Below, in pieces: positions 52,784 through 61,814 of a stretch of 62,234 nucleotides of DNA; the first letter of the stretch is position 1; the number at the start of each line of letters is the position of its first letter. The notes under the pieces are model-generated. The model saw nothing but the letters and a program-made list of their open reading frames with translations. It made no database searches and was not told the DNA's origin. Source of the stretch: Xanthobacteraceae bacterium (GTDB taxonomy: Bacteria; Pseudomonadota; Alphaproteobacteria; Rhizobiales; Xanthobacteraceae); NCBI GenBank assembly GCA_031291445.1, contig JARLJA010000083.1:1-62234 (forward strand), given 5' to 3'. A program made the position numbers and the translations under genes.

Positions 52784-53425
52784 ATGGACCGGTTGGCGGA
52801 TGGCGAGCACGAGAACGAGCGGATCGTTCTGAGTCTGCTCAATTCGGTGGAGAGCGACGGCGCCCGCTCGCAGCGCCGCATCGCCGCCGAGCTCGGCATC
52901 GCGCTCGGCCTCGTCAACGCCTATCTCAAGCGCTGCGTGAAGAAGGGCTTGGTCAAGGTTCACGACGCGCCGGCCCGCCGCTACGCCTATTACCTGACGC
53001 CGCAGGGCTTCGCCGAGAAGTCGCGGCTGACGGTGCAGTATCTGTCCTATTCGTTTTCCTTCTTCCGCCACGCCAAGCAGGATTGCGCGCGGGCCTTCGA
53101 GGCGGCCAAGGCCAGGGGCTTCACCCGGCTGCTGCTGGCCGGGCGATCGGATCTCGCGGAGATCGCGATCCTGTGCGCGGTGGAGGTCGGGATGACCATC
53201 GTCGCCGTGGTCGATCCCGCCGCCGAAGCCGCGACATTCGTGGGCATCGATGTCGTTGCCTCCTATGCCGATGTGTCGGGGGCCTATGACGCGGTGGTCG
53301 TCACCGACCTGACCCATGCCGACGAGACGTTTAGCGCCGCGGTCGCGGCGTGCGGCGCCGATCGCGTGCTCGCGCCGGCGTTGCTGGGGCTGCGCGCGTC
53401 GGCCCCGGCGGGAGGCGCGTCATGA
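52784..53425 (+). CDS. EPS-type MarR-family transcription regulator
   Basis: 213 residues. The N-terminal 90 residues are a winged helix: NERIVLSLLNSVESDGARSQ, RRIAAELGIALGLVNAYLKR and CVKKGLVKVHDAPARRYAYY with the wing. TPQGFAEKSRLTVQYLSYSF follows, as in the MarR group linked to exopolysaccharide loci (TIGR04176, from memory). Residues 105-205 form a Rossmann-like part (RLLLAGRSDLAEIAILCAVE) that could sense a nucleotide sugar or coenzyme; this is inference. Its ATGA overlap with the antiterminator gene and the two palindromes upstream suggest an autoregulated pair controlling the locus. Confidence 0.85.
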   Translation: MDRLADGEHENERIVLSLLNSVESDGARSQRRIAAELGIALGLVNAYLKRCVKKGLVKVHDAPARRYAYYLTPQGFAEKSRLTVQYLSYSFSFFRHAKQDCARAFEAAKARGFTRLLLAGRSDLAEIAILCAVEVGMTIVAVVDPAAEAATFVGIDVVASYADVSGAYDAVVVTDLTHADETFSAAVAACGADRVLAPALLGLRASAPAGGAS

Positions 53426-53937
53426 GTGGCGCGGGCGAGATGCGCTGGTATGTGGTGCAGACCCAGCCCAACGGCGAGGCCAAGGCCGCGCTCAACCTGC
53501 GGCGCCAGGGCTTCGAGGTCTATCTGCCGCGCTATCTGAAGGAGCGGCGGCACGCCCGCAAGGTCGACGTCACCGCCAGGCCGCTGTTCCCGCGCTACCT
53601 GTTCGTGGCGATCGACACGGCCACGCAACGCTGGCGCGCGATCCAGTCGACCTTCGGCGTGGCGCGGCTGGTCAGCAACGGCGATGAGCCGGCCTGCGTC
53701 CCCGATGGCGTCGTCCACGCCATCAGGGCCCGCGAGGACGGCCGGGGTTTCGTTGCGCTCGATCTGAAACCGGCGTTTGCGCCGGGCGACAGGGTGCGGG
53801 TGGTGGCGGGCGCGTTCATGGACAGCGCAGGCCTGTTCGGCGGCCTCGCCGACCATCACCGGGTCTCCATTCTGCTCGAGATGCTGGGCCGCAAGGTTCG
53901 CGTGCTGCTCGACGCCGACATGGTGGCCGCGGCCTGA
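53422..53937 (+). CDS. NusG/RfaH-like transcription antiterminator
   Basis: 171 residues from ATG 53422 with GGAGG at 7 bases. RWYVVQTQPNGEAKAALNLR, GFEVYLPRYLKERRHARKVD and PLFPRYLFVAIDTATQRWRA are the NusG N-terminal domain that binds RNA polymerase. RVRVVAGAFMDSAGLFGG and the part to the end form the KOW-type C-terminal domain. Relatives (UpxY, RfaH, LoaP) let polymerase read through long polysaccharide operons. Part of this gene has a decayed copy at 38448-38515. It is probably not the housekeeping nusG. Confidence 0.9.
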   Translation: MSGAGEMRWYVVQTQPNGEAKAALNLRRQGFEVYLPRYLKERRHARKVDVTARPLFPRYLFVAIDTATQRWRAIQSTFGVARLVSNGDEPACVPDGVVHAIRAREDGRGFVALDLKPAFAPGDRVRVVAGAFMDSAGLFGGLADHHRVSILLEMLGRKVRVLLDADMVAAA

Positions 53938-53949
53938 GGCTGAATCAGG

Positions 53950-53972
53950 CGCGACGCCATCGCGGCGTCGCG
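53950..53972 (+). terminator. Terminator-like stem after the antiterminator gene
   Basis: cgcgacgcc (53950-53958) and ggcgtcgcg (53964-53972) enclose atcgc and are followed by tttcactgtt. The T-run is weak. It separates the regulatory pair from galE and could be the place where antitermination acts. Confidence 0.5.
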
Positions 53973-54092
53973 TTTCACTGTTGCTCCGCGATGGAGCCAA
54001 CCGCGTGACGCGAGTCACCCGGACTGCGGTAGCATGGAAATTTTCCGAAATGGATATGCGGCAACTACCGGCGGCCATCACATGGTGAAGAT

Positions 54093-55076
54093 GTGACTGT
54101 TCTCGTGACCGGCGGCGCCGGCTATATCGGTAGCCATGTCGTGCATGGCCTCGTCGATCGCGGCGAGCATGTGGTGGTGCTCGACAACCTGGCGACCGGA
54201 TTTCGCGCGGCGGTTCCGGGGGCGGCGCACCTGGTGGTCGGCGACGTCGGCGATGGCGACCTCGTCGGAACGCTGATCGCGGAGCACCGCATCGACACCA
54301 TCATGCATTTCGCCGCGTCGACCGTGGTGCCGGAATCCGTCGCCCATCCCGCGGCCTACTACCTCAACAACACGGCGGGCTCGCTGGTGCTGTTCGATGC
54401 TGCGGCACGCGCCGGAATCAGGCATGTGGTGTTCTCCTCCACCGCCGCGGTCTATGGCAGCCCGGCGCGTCAGCCGGTGGTCGAGAGCGAGCCGCCCGCG
54501 CCACTGTCGCCCTATGGCACCTCCAAATGGGTGACGGAAATGATGCTGCGGGATATCGCCGCGGCGACGCCGTTCACTTTCGTCGCGCTGCGCTATTTCA
54601 ACGTCGCCGGGGCCGATCCGGGCGGACGAACCGGCCAGTCGACCAGGGCAGCCACCCATCTGGTGAAAGCCGCGGTGCAGGCCGTGCTCGGAATTCGTGC
54701 CGGCCTCGAGATCTACGGCACCGACTACCCGACGCCGGACGGGACCTGCGTGCGTGACTACATTCACGTCACCGATCTTGCCGCCGCGCACCTCGCCGCG
54801 CTCGACCATCTGCGCGCCGGCGGCGCCAGCGCCACGCTGAATTGCGGCTACGGCCACGGCTATTCGGTGCGCCAGGTGGTCGACGCCGTGAAGCGGGTCT
54901 CGGGGGGCGATTTCCCGACGGCCGATCGGCCCCGGCGACCGGGCGATCCCGCTTCGATCGTCGCCGATACGCGGGCGATCCGGCAGGCGCTCGCATGGGT
55001 GCCGGCTCACGACAACCTCGACGCTATCGTGCGTGATGCGCTGGCATGGGAGCGACGGTTGGCGGCGCAAGGGTAA
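54093..55076 (+). CDS. galE: UDP-glucose 4-epimerase
   Basis: 327 residues from GTG 54093. TVLVTGGAGYIGSHVVHGLV is the NAD loop; FAASTVVPESVAHPAAYYLN, VVFSSTAAVYGSP with the catalytic Ser/Thr, LSPYGTSKWVTEMML with Tyr-x3-Lys, and LRYFNVAGADPGGRTGQST are the GalE signatures. It turns UDP-glucose into UDP-galactose and back (or the N-acetyl forms) in the cytoplasm. It is the first gene of the plus-strand run that carries the second exporter. Confidence 0.94.
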   Translation: MTVLVTGGAGYIGSHVVHGLVDRGEHVVVLDNLATGFRAAVPGAAHLVVGDVGDGDLVGTLIAEHRIDTIMHFAASTVVPESVAHPAAYYLNNTAGSLVLFDAAARAGIRHVVFSSTAAVYGSPARQPVVESEPPAPLSPYGTSKWVTEMMLRDIAAATPFTFVALRYFNVAGADPGGRTGQSTRAATHLVKAAVQAVLGIRAGLEIYGTDYPTPDGTCVRDYIHVTDLAAAHLAALDHLRAGGASATLNCGYGHGYSVRQVVDAVKRVSGGDFPTADRPRRPGDPASIVADTRAIRQALAWVPAHDNLDAIVRDALAWERRLAAQG

Positions 55077-55108
55077 GCCATCCGATCGATCTATTCGGGA
55101 CAGGATTC

Positions 55109-55942
55109 ATGACTGCAAGCACGACACTCAGGATCGTCAAGCCGCACAGCGAACGCACGCTGCGCGACGATCTCGCCAGCATCTGGACGAGCCGGGAACT
55201 GCTGCTGGTGCTGGCGCGGCGGGAGATCTCCGTGCGCTATCGCCAGGCTGCAATCGGCGTGCTGTGGGTGGTGCTCCAGCCCCTGTTCACCACGGCCATT
55301 TTCACCATCGTGTTCGTCGTGTTTGCGCGAATCCCCAACCAGGGCGAGTCCTATCCCCTGTTCGCATTCGCCGGCCTCGCGATCTGGCAATATTTCAATC
55401 GCGCCGTCAGCGACGGTGGAAACAGCCTGGTCGCCAACGCCGCGCTGATCACCAAGGTCGCGTTTCCGCGGCTGATCATCCCCCTGATCGCGCCGGTGGC
55501 AGGCGCGGTCGACTGCCTGATCGCGCTCGCCGTACTCGTGATCATGGCCGTGCTGATGGGCGCGCACGTCAGCTGGATGGTGGTCCTTGCTCCCCTCGTC
55601 ATTCTCGCCGCTGCGCTGCTCGGCTATTCGATCGCGCTGTGGCTCGCCCCCCTCAACGCGATCTATCGCGACGTCGGCATCGCGCTGCCATTTGTCATGC
55701 AGGTCGCCATGTATATGAGCCCGATCGTCTACCCGGCCGCGCTGGTACCGGAAAAGATCCGCTGGCTCTATCTGCTCAATCCCATCGCGGTGCTGGTGGA
55801 CGCGATACGCTGGCTCGTGCTCGGCACCGAGCCGCCGACCGCTGTCGGCTTCACTGTGTTCGGCGTCCTCACCATTGTCCTGTTCGTGGGCGGAAGGCGG
55901 CTATTCCGCAACATGGAGGGCAATCTTGTCGATCGAATCTGA
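55109..55942 (+). CDS. wzm: ABC-2 polysaccharide export permease (Wzm-like), second exporter
   Basis: 277 residues from ATG 55109, with AGGA upstream; an earlier ATG at 55046 would overlap galE. WTSRELLLVLARREISVRYR is the N-terminal amphipathic region, and six spans follow, such as VLWVVLQPLFTTAIFTIVFV and LPFVMQVAMYMSPIVYPAAL. Together with the next gene it makes the second complete O-polysaccharide exporter of the window. It differs clearly in sequence from the first permease at 18468. Confidence 0.9.
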   Translation: MTASTTLRIVKPHSERTLRDDLASIWTSRELLLVLARREISVRYRQAAIGVLWVVLQPLFTTAIFTIVFVVFARIPNQGESYPLFAFAGLAIWQYFNRAVSDGGNSLVANAALITKVAFPRLIIPLIAPVAGAVDCLIALAVLVIMAVLMGAHVSWMVVLAPLVILAAALLGYSIALWLAPLNAIYRDVGIALPFVMQVAMYMSPIVYPAALVPEKIRWLYLLNPIAVLVDAIRWLVLGTEPPTAVGFTVFGVLTIVLFVGGRRLFRNMEGNLVDRI

Positions 55943-55990
55943 GAATACTCTGTTCGGCTGGACATGCGAGATCGCATGTGAGGGGCGGCG

Positions 55991-57301
55991 ATGACACCTG
56001 CAGTCGAAGTTCGTGGGATCAGCAAGCAGTACCGTCGGGGTCGGCAGCATCACGGCACTCAGCTTCTTACGCGCGCACTCTGGCGCTGGGCGCGCGGCGG
56101 AATCGGGAGGGGGCCAGATCGCGCACAGCATGGCGATAGTGAGCCGTTCTGGGCGCTCCATGACGTCTCGTTTTCCATTGAGCCGGGAGAGGTGGTCGGC
56201 ATTATCGGGCGCAACGGGTCGGGCAAGAGCACGGTCCTCAAAATCATAGCGCAGATCACCGCGCCGACGACGGGAGAGGTGCGGCTGAACGGGCGTGCGG
56301 GTACGCTTCTGGAGGTTGGCACCGGCTTTCATCCCGAGCTCAGCGGGCGAGAGAACGTATTCCTCAACGGCGCAATTCTCGGCATGAGCCGGGTTGAGAT
56401 CGCCCGCAAGTTCGATGAGATCGTGGCCTTCTCCGGTATCGAGGCGTTCATCGACACGCCGGTCAAGCGCTATTCCAGCGGCATGCAGACCCGCCTCGCA
56501 TTTTCGGTTGCCGCGCATCTCGAACCGGAGATCCTGATCGTCGACGAAGTCCTGGCGGTCGGCGACGCCGACTTTCAGAAGAAGTGTCTGGGCAAGATGA
56601 ACGAGGTTTCGAAGGCCGGCCGGACGGTCCTTTTCGTGTCCCACAACATGAGCGCGGTGGATCGGCTGTGCAACAGGATCATCTGGCTCGATCGCGGTCA
56701 GCTCGTGGACGATTCCAGAGACAAGGTCGCGGTCACCAGCAGGTATCTGTTCGGGAATGCGAAAGATGTCGTCAATGGGGAGATCACCGCGTCGGATGTT
56801 CCACCGGTCGACAACGAGTTCTTCACCTTTCGCTCCTTCCGCGTGCGCGATCGTCACGGAAAAACCATCGACGGCCCAGTTGCTGCGAATGAAGAGGTCT
56901 CTGTCGAGATTGGTTTGCATATCAAGAAGCTGAACCAGGCCTTCCTTGCCGGCTATGTGGTGTCGAACGAGGAGGGCGAGGTTGTCTATTGGGCGCAAAC
57001 GACCGATGCCAGCGATGGCTTCAATGCCGGCTTGCGTACGGGTGATGTCATTTTATCAACGAGAATACCGCCCCGCTTTCTGAACCAGGGGCTCTACCGC
57101 TTGGATTTCATTGCAGGCGTTCACCACCTTCACTGGCTCGTGGCCCCCGATGCACAGCAACATGCCATTTTCCTTCGCGTTGAAGGTGGGGTGAGCGACT
57201 CTGCGTATTGGTTGGGGCGCCGACCCGGCGTGGTTGCGCCCGTATTGCCCTGGCAGGTCGAGCCGCAGTCGACGTTCGCCGCCCTTTCAGGCTCCTTCTG
57301 A
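55991..57301 (+). CDS. wzt: ABC polysaccharide export ATPase (Wzt-like) with carbohydrate-binding domain
   Basis: 436 residues. Walker A GIIGRNGSGKSTVLK, RAGTLLEVGTGFHPELSGRE, signature YSSGMQTRL, Walker B ILIVDEVLAVGDADF and H-loop VSHNM are complete in the first 250 residues. From about 265 on, FFTFRSFRVRDRHGKTIDGP and IPPRFLNQGLYRLDFIAGVH form a beta-rich domain as in Wzt_C, which binds the capped non-reducing end of the chain before export. This predicts a chain ended by a methyl or other cap. It lies 48 bases behind its permease gene. Confidence 0.93.
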   Translation: MTPAVEVRGISKQYRRGRQHHGTQLLTRALWRWARGGIGRGPDRAQHGDSEPFWALHDVSFSIEPGEVVGIIGRNGSGKSTVLKIIAQITAPTTGEVRLNGRAGTLLEVGTGFHPELSGRENVFLNGAILGMSRVEIARKFDEIVAFSGIEAFIDTPVKRYSSGMQTRLAFSVAAHLEPEILIVDEVLAVGDADFQKKCLGKMNEVSKAGRTVLFVSHNMSAVDRLCNRIIWLDRGQLVDDSRDKVAVTSRYLFGNAKDVVNGEITASDVPPVDNEFFTFRSFRVRDRHGKTIDGPVAANEEVSVEIGLHIKKLNQAFLAGYVVSNEEGEVVYWAQTTDASDGFNAGLRTGDVILSTRIPPRFLNQGLYRLDFIAGVHHLHWLVAPDAQQHAIFLRVEGGVSDSAYWLGRRPGVVAPVLPWQVEPQSTFAALSGSF

Positions 57302-57369
57302 CAGTTCTTCCTTGAACAGCTCGGTATGACGATTTACGCGCCGTAGTTTCTTTAGCTGGACCAACTGAC

Positions 57370-59367
57370 ATGAAAATTTCGATCATCGGCCCAGGAATTA
57401 TGGAGATTCCGCCCAAGGGATGGGGGGCCGTCGAGATTCTGATCGATGAGTACCGCACCGAGCTGGAGAAACTCGGGTGGACGGTTCAGATCGTGAACAC
57501 CAAGGACAAGGACGAGATCGTTCGGGAGGTCAACGCATTCGAGCCTGACTTCGTTCATTGTCAATATGACGAGCATATCGATGCGATGTCGCGCATTGCC
57601 TGTCGAAACAAGTCGATCACGTCTCATTTCGGATATCTTGAGCAGGTGTGGAGGTTTCCAGAATACTACAGGAACTTTCACCAAAAGATCATCGACGCTA
57701 CCGACGTCAACATCTTCGCGTTGTCGCCGGAGATCGCGGAGGTTTACCGGGCCGGAGGAGTGCCGGAAGAAAGGCTGTTCGTGGTCAGGAACGGCGTTCG
57801 CGTCGACAGCTTTCGCTTCAAGGCCGAACCCGACAAGCCGCAGCGAAGCATCTACCTCGCCAAAGTCGATAGCCGTAAGCGGCAAGGCCTGATTCAGCCG
57901 ATGCAATGTGGCGTCGATTTTGCGGGAAACCTGTGCCCATACACTGCGCTGACGAGCGGCTTCGATCCCAAATCGGACGACTATCTTGGGGAATGGACAA
58001 AGGAATCTCTCTATAACCGGCTCACCGACTACGCGAATCTCGTTCTTCTCAGCGATGGTGAGGCGCATCCGCTGGTATGCATGGAGGGGATGGCGGCGGG
58101 TCTTGGGCTCGTGGTTTCCGACTGTGCGACGGCGCACCTTGACCTGAGTAAGCCGTTTATCGATGTCATTCCCGAATCCCGTATGTTCGACGCCAGCTAT
58201 GTTCGCGAGGTTATCTCCACGAACAGAAAGAAGTCGCTTGCTCACCGCGAGGAGATTCGCGCGTACGCACGCCAGTTCGATTGGCCAAACGTAGCTGCCG
58301 AGTACGATAGCCTCGTGCGAGGCCTGGTGCAGCGGAGCACTGCAGGGAAAAAAGTCGGGCCGGTTGCTCGCCCCTCGAAAATCGCGGTGGTCACGATTGC
58401 GACCGGAAGATATTTTGACCTTTTCTTTGAGGATTTTCGCGCCAGCGTGCTCTCGACCTTGGCGCCCGCACAGGATGTGACGATCTTCTGCTTTACCGAT
58501 CGCGTGAACGTGGAGATGGCCCACGTCGAACTGATCCGGTCGCGATTCCTGGGGTGGCCATTCGATACCTTGATGCGTTTTGAGCTGATTTCGGGTATCC
58601 TCGGTCGGCTGGCCAGCTATGACTTCGTCCTGTTCCTCGATGCGGACATGAAGGTCGTCCAGCCCCTTGATCCTCGCTACTTCAAGCTGCCGCTTGTCGC
58701 TGTCATGCACCCGGGCTTCGTTGGGAAGGAGGGACCTTTCGAAATCGATCCGAGATCAGCGGCTTATGTTGAGCTGAAGGATCGTGGAGTCTACGTTCAG
58801 GGCTGCGTGTTCGGCGGCGCGTTCGCCAGCTTCCGCTACATGATCAAGAGCCTTCGCAACAGGGTCGCGGAGGATCTGGCGAAGGGCGACATTCCCGTCT
58901 GGCATGACGAGTCGTTCTTGAATTGGTTCGTCTCCCGCAATCCTGTTACTTTGCTTCCTACGTCTTACGCATATCCTGAGGCGTCAGAAGCGTCTGAGGC
59001 GTCCGCTCTTCCGGACGAGCCGGTGATCATTCATCTCGAGAAAAAACACGCCGCCTCACGTGGTGTGGAGCATGAAATTCTGGGCGTCGGTGCTATCCTC
59101 GATGAGGCTACCGAGCGAACCGAGTTATTCCGGCGACTTTATCTGGAATCGCATTTCAAGGTTCAGCGGTTGGAGTCCAGGGTGGTAGGAACCGAGCGCG
59201 AATTACGCAAGTCCCAGTCAATGGGCGTCCTGGAGTTTATCCTCCGTCGATTCAGGAATTTGTCGCGCCGTATCCTTGGTCGAGCGCTGCGTGCGGCTAG
59301 ATACCGGTTGGGGCTGCTCAGAGCGCGCCTTGCGCAGGGTATTCGACGTGCCGCCGCGAGGGCTTGA
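57370..59367 (+). CDS. GT4-like / GT6 fusion glycosyltransferase
   Basis: 665 residues. Residues 1-325 are a GT-B enzyme: GPGIMEIPPKGWGAVEILID at the start and GEAHPLVCMEGMAAGLGLVV with E-x7-E. Residues about 336-560 match GT6, the ABO blood-group and alpha-1,3-galactosyltransferase family: FCFTDRVNVEMAHVELI, FDTLMRFELISGIL, VLFLDADMKVVQPLD, YVQGCVFGGAFASF and IPVWHDESFLNWF. The metal motif is DAD (424-426), as in animal enzymes; from memory, many bacterial GT6 have NxN instead. The C-terminus (from 600) is basic. Between the domains and the end lies a short EAS tripeptide repeat. It probably adds two sugars, one of them alpha-linked Gal or GalNAc. Confidence 0.85.
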   Translation: MKISIIGPGIMEIPPKGWGAVEILIDEYRTELEKLGWTVQIVNTKDKDEIVREVNAFEPDFVHCQYDEHIDAMSRIACRNKSITSHFGYLEQVWRFPEYYRNFHQKIIDATDVNIFALSPEIAEVYRAGGVPEERLFVVRNGVRVDSFRFKAEPDKPQRSIYLAKVDSRKRQGLIQPMQCGVDFAGNLCPYTALTSGFDPKSDDYLGEWTKESLYNRLTDYANLVLLSDGEAHPLVCMEGMAAGLGLVVSDCATAHLDLSKPFIDVIPESRMFDASYVREVISTNRKKSLAHREEIRAYARQFDWPNVAAEYDSLVRGLVQRSTAGKKVGPVARPSKIAVVTIATGRYFDLFFEDFRASVLSTLAPAQDVTIFCFTDRVNVEMAHVELIRSRFLGWPFDTLMRFELISGILGRLASYDFVLFLDADMKVVQPLDPRYFKLPLVAVMHPGFVGKEGPFEIDPRSAAYVELKDRGVYVQGCVFGGAFASFRYMIKSLRNRVAEDLAKGDIPVWHDESFLNWFVSRNPVTLLPTSYAYPEASEASEASALPDEPVIIHLEKKHAASRGVEHEILGVGAILDEATERTELFRRLYLESHFKVQRLESRVVGTERELRKSQSMGVLEFILRRFRNLSRRILGRALRAARYRLGLLRARLAQGIRRAAARA

Positions 59368-59397
59368 TCGGATGTCTTCTTTGGTCGGAATGTCGGC

Positions 59398-60396
59398 GTG
59401 AACGACGTTGCGGACGTTAGCGTCGTTCTTGCTGTTCGCAATGGAGGTGCCGACCTTCTTCGCGCGGTCGAAACCGTTCTGGCGCAGAGCTTCGGCAATC
59501 TCGAGCTGATCATCATCGATGATGGTTCGACAGACGGTGCTACGAACGCCGTCGAGCGAATTGCCGATCCGCGCCTGCGGGTCTATCATCAAGCAGGTGC
59601 TGGCCTCTCGGCATCGCTCAATCGCGGGATCTCGTTGGCGCGCGGCCGCTACATCGCGCGGCAGGATCATGACGATCTCGCTCTGGCTTCGAGGGTCGAG
59701 AAGCAGGTCAGCTTTCTTGACGCGCATCCGGATTATGCGTTGGTTGGAACTCGATCGGAGATATGGGTCGGCGATCTGCCGTCCGGCCGCTTTCTTGATC
59801 ATCCGGCGGAAGACGCGGTTCTGAGGTTCGAACTTCTGTTCGACAATCCATTCGTGCATAGTTCCGTCATGATCCGAAGGTCGGCGCTTGACGATGTCGG
59901 ACCGTATTCGACCGATCCGGCACGGCAACCGCCGGAGGACTATGAACTCTGGTCGCGCATCGCCCGCAAGTACCGGGTTGCCAACCTGCCGGAGCGCCTG
60001 ACCATCTACCGCGAGGTGCCGGGAAGCATCTCACGGGCGAGTGCAGCTCCGTTCCGGGAGAAGCTGGTTCTGATTTGCGCCGAAAACCTGGCCTTCGCGA
60101 CCGGGCACTCGGCGCCAGACCCGATCCATTTCGAAATCGCGCGGTTTTTTCATCCTGGGCCAGGCGGGAGAGTCACGCCGTCCGATGCGGGATCCGCATG
60201 CCGGGTGCTTGATCAGGCCGCTCGGTCCATCGCCGGAGGCAAGATGGCGCGTGAGATCGAGGTGCGCCTGGACCGGTTGAAGGGCGAGATTCGTCATCAT
60301 GGACGCATGCAAAAGCCGATTTTCCGTCGGGCCTGGACGGCAGCCTCGCGCGTCAAGCGTGGGTTGAGTCGGTTTGGCCTTTTGGGGCGGCCCTGA
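59398..60396 (+). CDS. Glycosyltransferase family 2
   Basis: 332 residues from GTG 59398. DVSVVLAVRNGGADLLRAVE, IIIDDGSTDGATNAVERI, SASLNRGISLARGRYIARQD and HDDLALASRVEKQ (DxD as DHD) are followed by PPEDYELWSRIARKYRVANL with the catalytic ED. After the 220-residue core a basic helical tail (KKP-poor, Arg-rich) follows. It belongs to the run of GTs behind the second exporter. 30 bases separate it from the fusion gene, 9 bases from the next. Confidence 0.88.
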   Translation: MNDVADVSVVLAVRNGGADLLRAVETVLAQSFGNLELIIIDDGSTDGATNAVERIADPRLRVYHQAGAGLSASLNRGISLARGRYIARQDHDDLALASRVEKQVSFLDAHPDYALVGTRSEIWVGDLPSGRFLDHPAEDAVLRFELLFDNPFVHSSVMIRRSALDDVGPYSTDPARQPPEDYELWSRIARKYRVANLPERLTIYREVPGSISRASAAPFREKLVLICAENLAFATGHSAPDPIHFEIARFFHPGPGGRVTPSDAGSACRVLDQAARSIAGGKMAREIEVRLDRLKGEIRHHGRMQKPIFRRAWTAASRVKRGLSRFGLLGRP

Positions 60397-60405
60397 GCCT
60401 ACGCC

Positions 60406-61698
60406 ATGAAGCTTCTCTTCTGTTGCGAAAACTATTTTCCAAGCCGTGGCGGCGTCCAGGAGGTCATGCGGCAGGTCGCCGAGCGGCTGGTCGCCGCCGG
60501 GCACGACGTGACGGTCGCGACCCGGACCCATCCGGACCGGACTGGCTGCGTGTTGAATGGCGTGCGAATCAAAGAGTTCGACATCCGAGGAAGCCTGATC
60601 GCGGGCATCGTGGGAGATCTGGAAGGGTATCGCGAATTCGTCGCGCGGTTCGACGGTGACGCGATCATGATCAAGGCGGCGCAGCAGTGGAGTTTCGACG
60701 CTCTGTGGCCGCTGCTCGACCAGATCAAGATGCGGAAGGTCTTCATACCTTGCGGCTTTTCCGGCCTGTACGAGCCTGCCTTCGCCGATTATTTCGCAAA
60801 GATGCCGGAGGTCCTTCGCAAGTTCGATCATCTGATCTTCTACGCGGAACGATATCGCGACATTGATTTCGCGCGGGCCCACGGCGTTACGGCATTTTCA
60901 ATTGTTGCGAACGGTGCGAGTGAGCGCGAATTCGATCGGCCTGCCGATGGCAGCCTGCGCAGGGAGCTCGGCATCCCGGCTGATGACTTCCTGGTTCTCA
61001 CGGTAGGAAGCCCGGTTGACGGAAAGGGGCATCGGAAGATCGCCGAAGCCGTGGCGAGTATGGATACCGGCGGGCGCAACGTGACTGCGATTCTCGACGG
61101 CGCGTGGCCGAAGCCGGCGCTTGGGTCGCTGTGGAATCCCCGCATCGTTCTCGCCGTTGCCCGCATGTTGGCGCGGGATGGCCGGCAGCGGGTATTTGAA
61201 TATCTTGGTCTGGAGCCGCGAGACGAGCGGTTGAAGGGGCGCGGCGGCGCCAAGCGCATTCTCCGCATCGACCTTCCGCGAGAGAAGGTCGTCAGCGCCT
61301 TTCTTGAATCCGATCTGTTCGTCTTCGCGTCGATGGTTGAATATTCTCCGCTGGTGTTGTTCGAGGCAGCCGCCGCAGGCCTGCCGTTCGTCTCCGGGCC
61401 GGTCGGCAATGCGGAGGAAATCGTGCGCTGGACCGGGGGCGGCTGGATCTGCGACGCTGAGGTGGACGAAAAAGGCTATGTCACGTTGCCGACGGCGGTA
61501 CTGGCGCGCGAGATCGCGAAGGCCATTCGTTCGCCCGAATTGTTGAACGGGATCGGCGCCGCCGGCAAGACCGCCTGGCGGGAGCGCTTCAACTGGCAGA
61601 CGATTGCAGCGTCGTATGAGCGCGTCCTGATGGGTGCTGGAAGTGCTGTAACAGCCGCAGGGAGGACGGAAGGGGAGGTATCCCAGGGCGCTCCTTGA
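60406..61698 (+). CDS. Glycosyltransferase family 4
   Basis: 430 residues. MKLLFCCENYFPSRGGVQEV is a typical GT4 opening with the GG loop. LVLTVGSPVDGKGHRKIAEA begins the donor domain. The glutamates of E-x7-E stand in VEYSPLVLFEAAAAGLPFVS, and GNAEEIVRWTGGGWICD follows. The stretch between 260 and 300 is longer than usual. It closes the intact part of the galE-exporter run. Donor and acceptor unknown. Confidence 0.86.
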   Translation: MKLLFCCENYFPSRGGVQEVMRQVAERLVAAGHDVTVATRTHPDRTGCVLNGVRIKEFDIRGSLIAGIVGDLEGYREFVARFDGDAIMIKAAQQWSFDALWPLLDQIKMRKVFIPCGFSGLYEPAFADYFAKMPEVLRKFDHLIFYAERYRDIDFARAHGVTAFSIVANGASEREFDRPADGSLRRELGIPADDFLVLTVGSPVDGKGHRKIAEAVASMDTGGRNVTAILDGAWPKPALGSLWNPRIVLAVARMLARDGRQRVFEYLGLEPRDERLKGRGGAKRILRIDLPREKVVSAFLESDLFVFASMVEYSPLVLFEAAAAGLPFVSGPVGNAEEIVRWTGGGWICDAEVDEKGYVTLPTAVLAREIAKAIRSPELLNGIGAAGKTAWRERFNWQTIAASYERVLMGAGSAVTAAGRTEGEVSQGAP

Positions 61699-61814
61699 AA
61701 TGGACGGGAGCGTCGAAAATGATGGTTGTGGCGTCATATAGCCGCTATCGTTGATTGCTATTGTGACATACTAATAGACCAACTGGCGATTCCTGTGGCG
61801 CAGAGAGATTTGCG

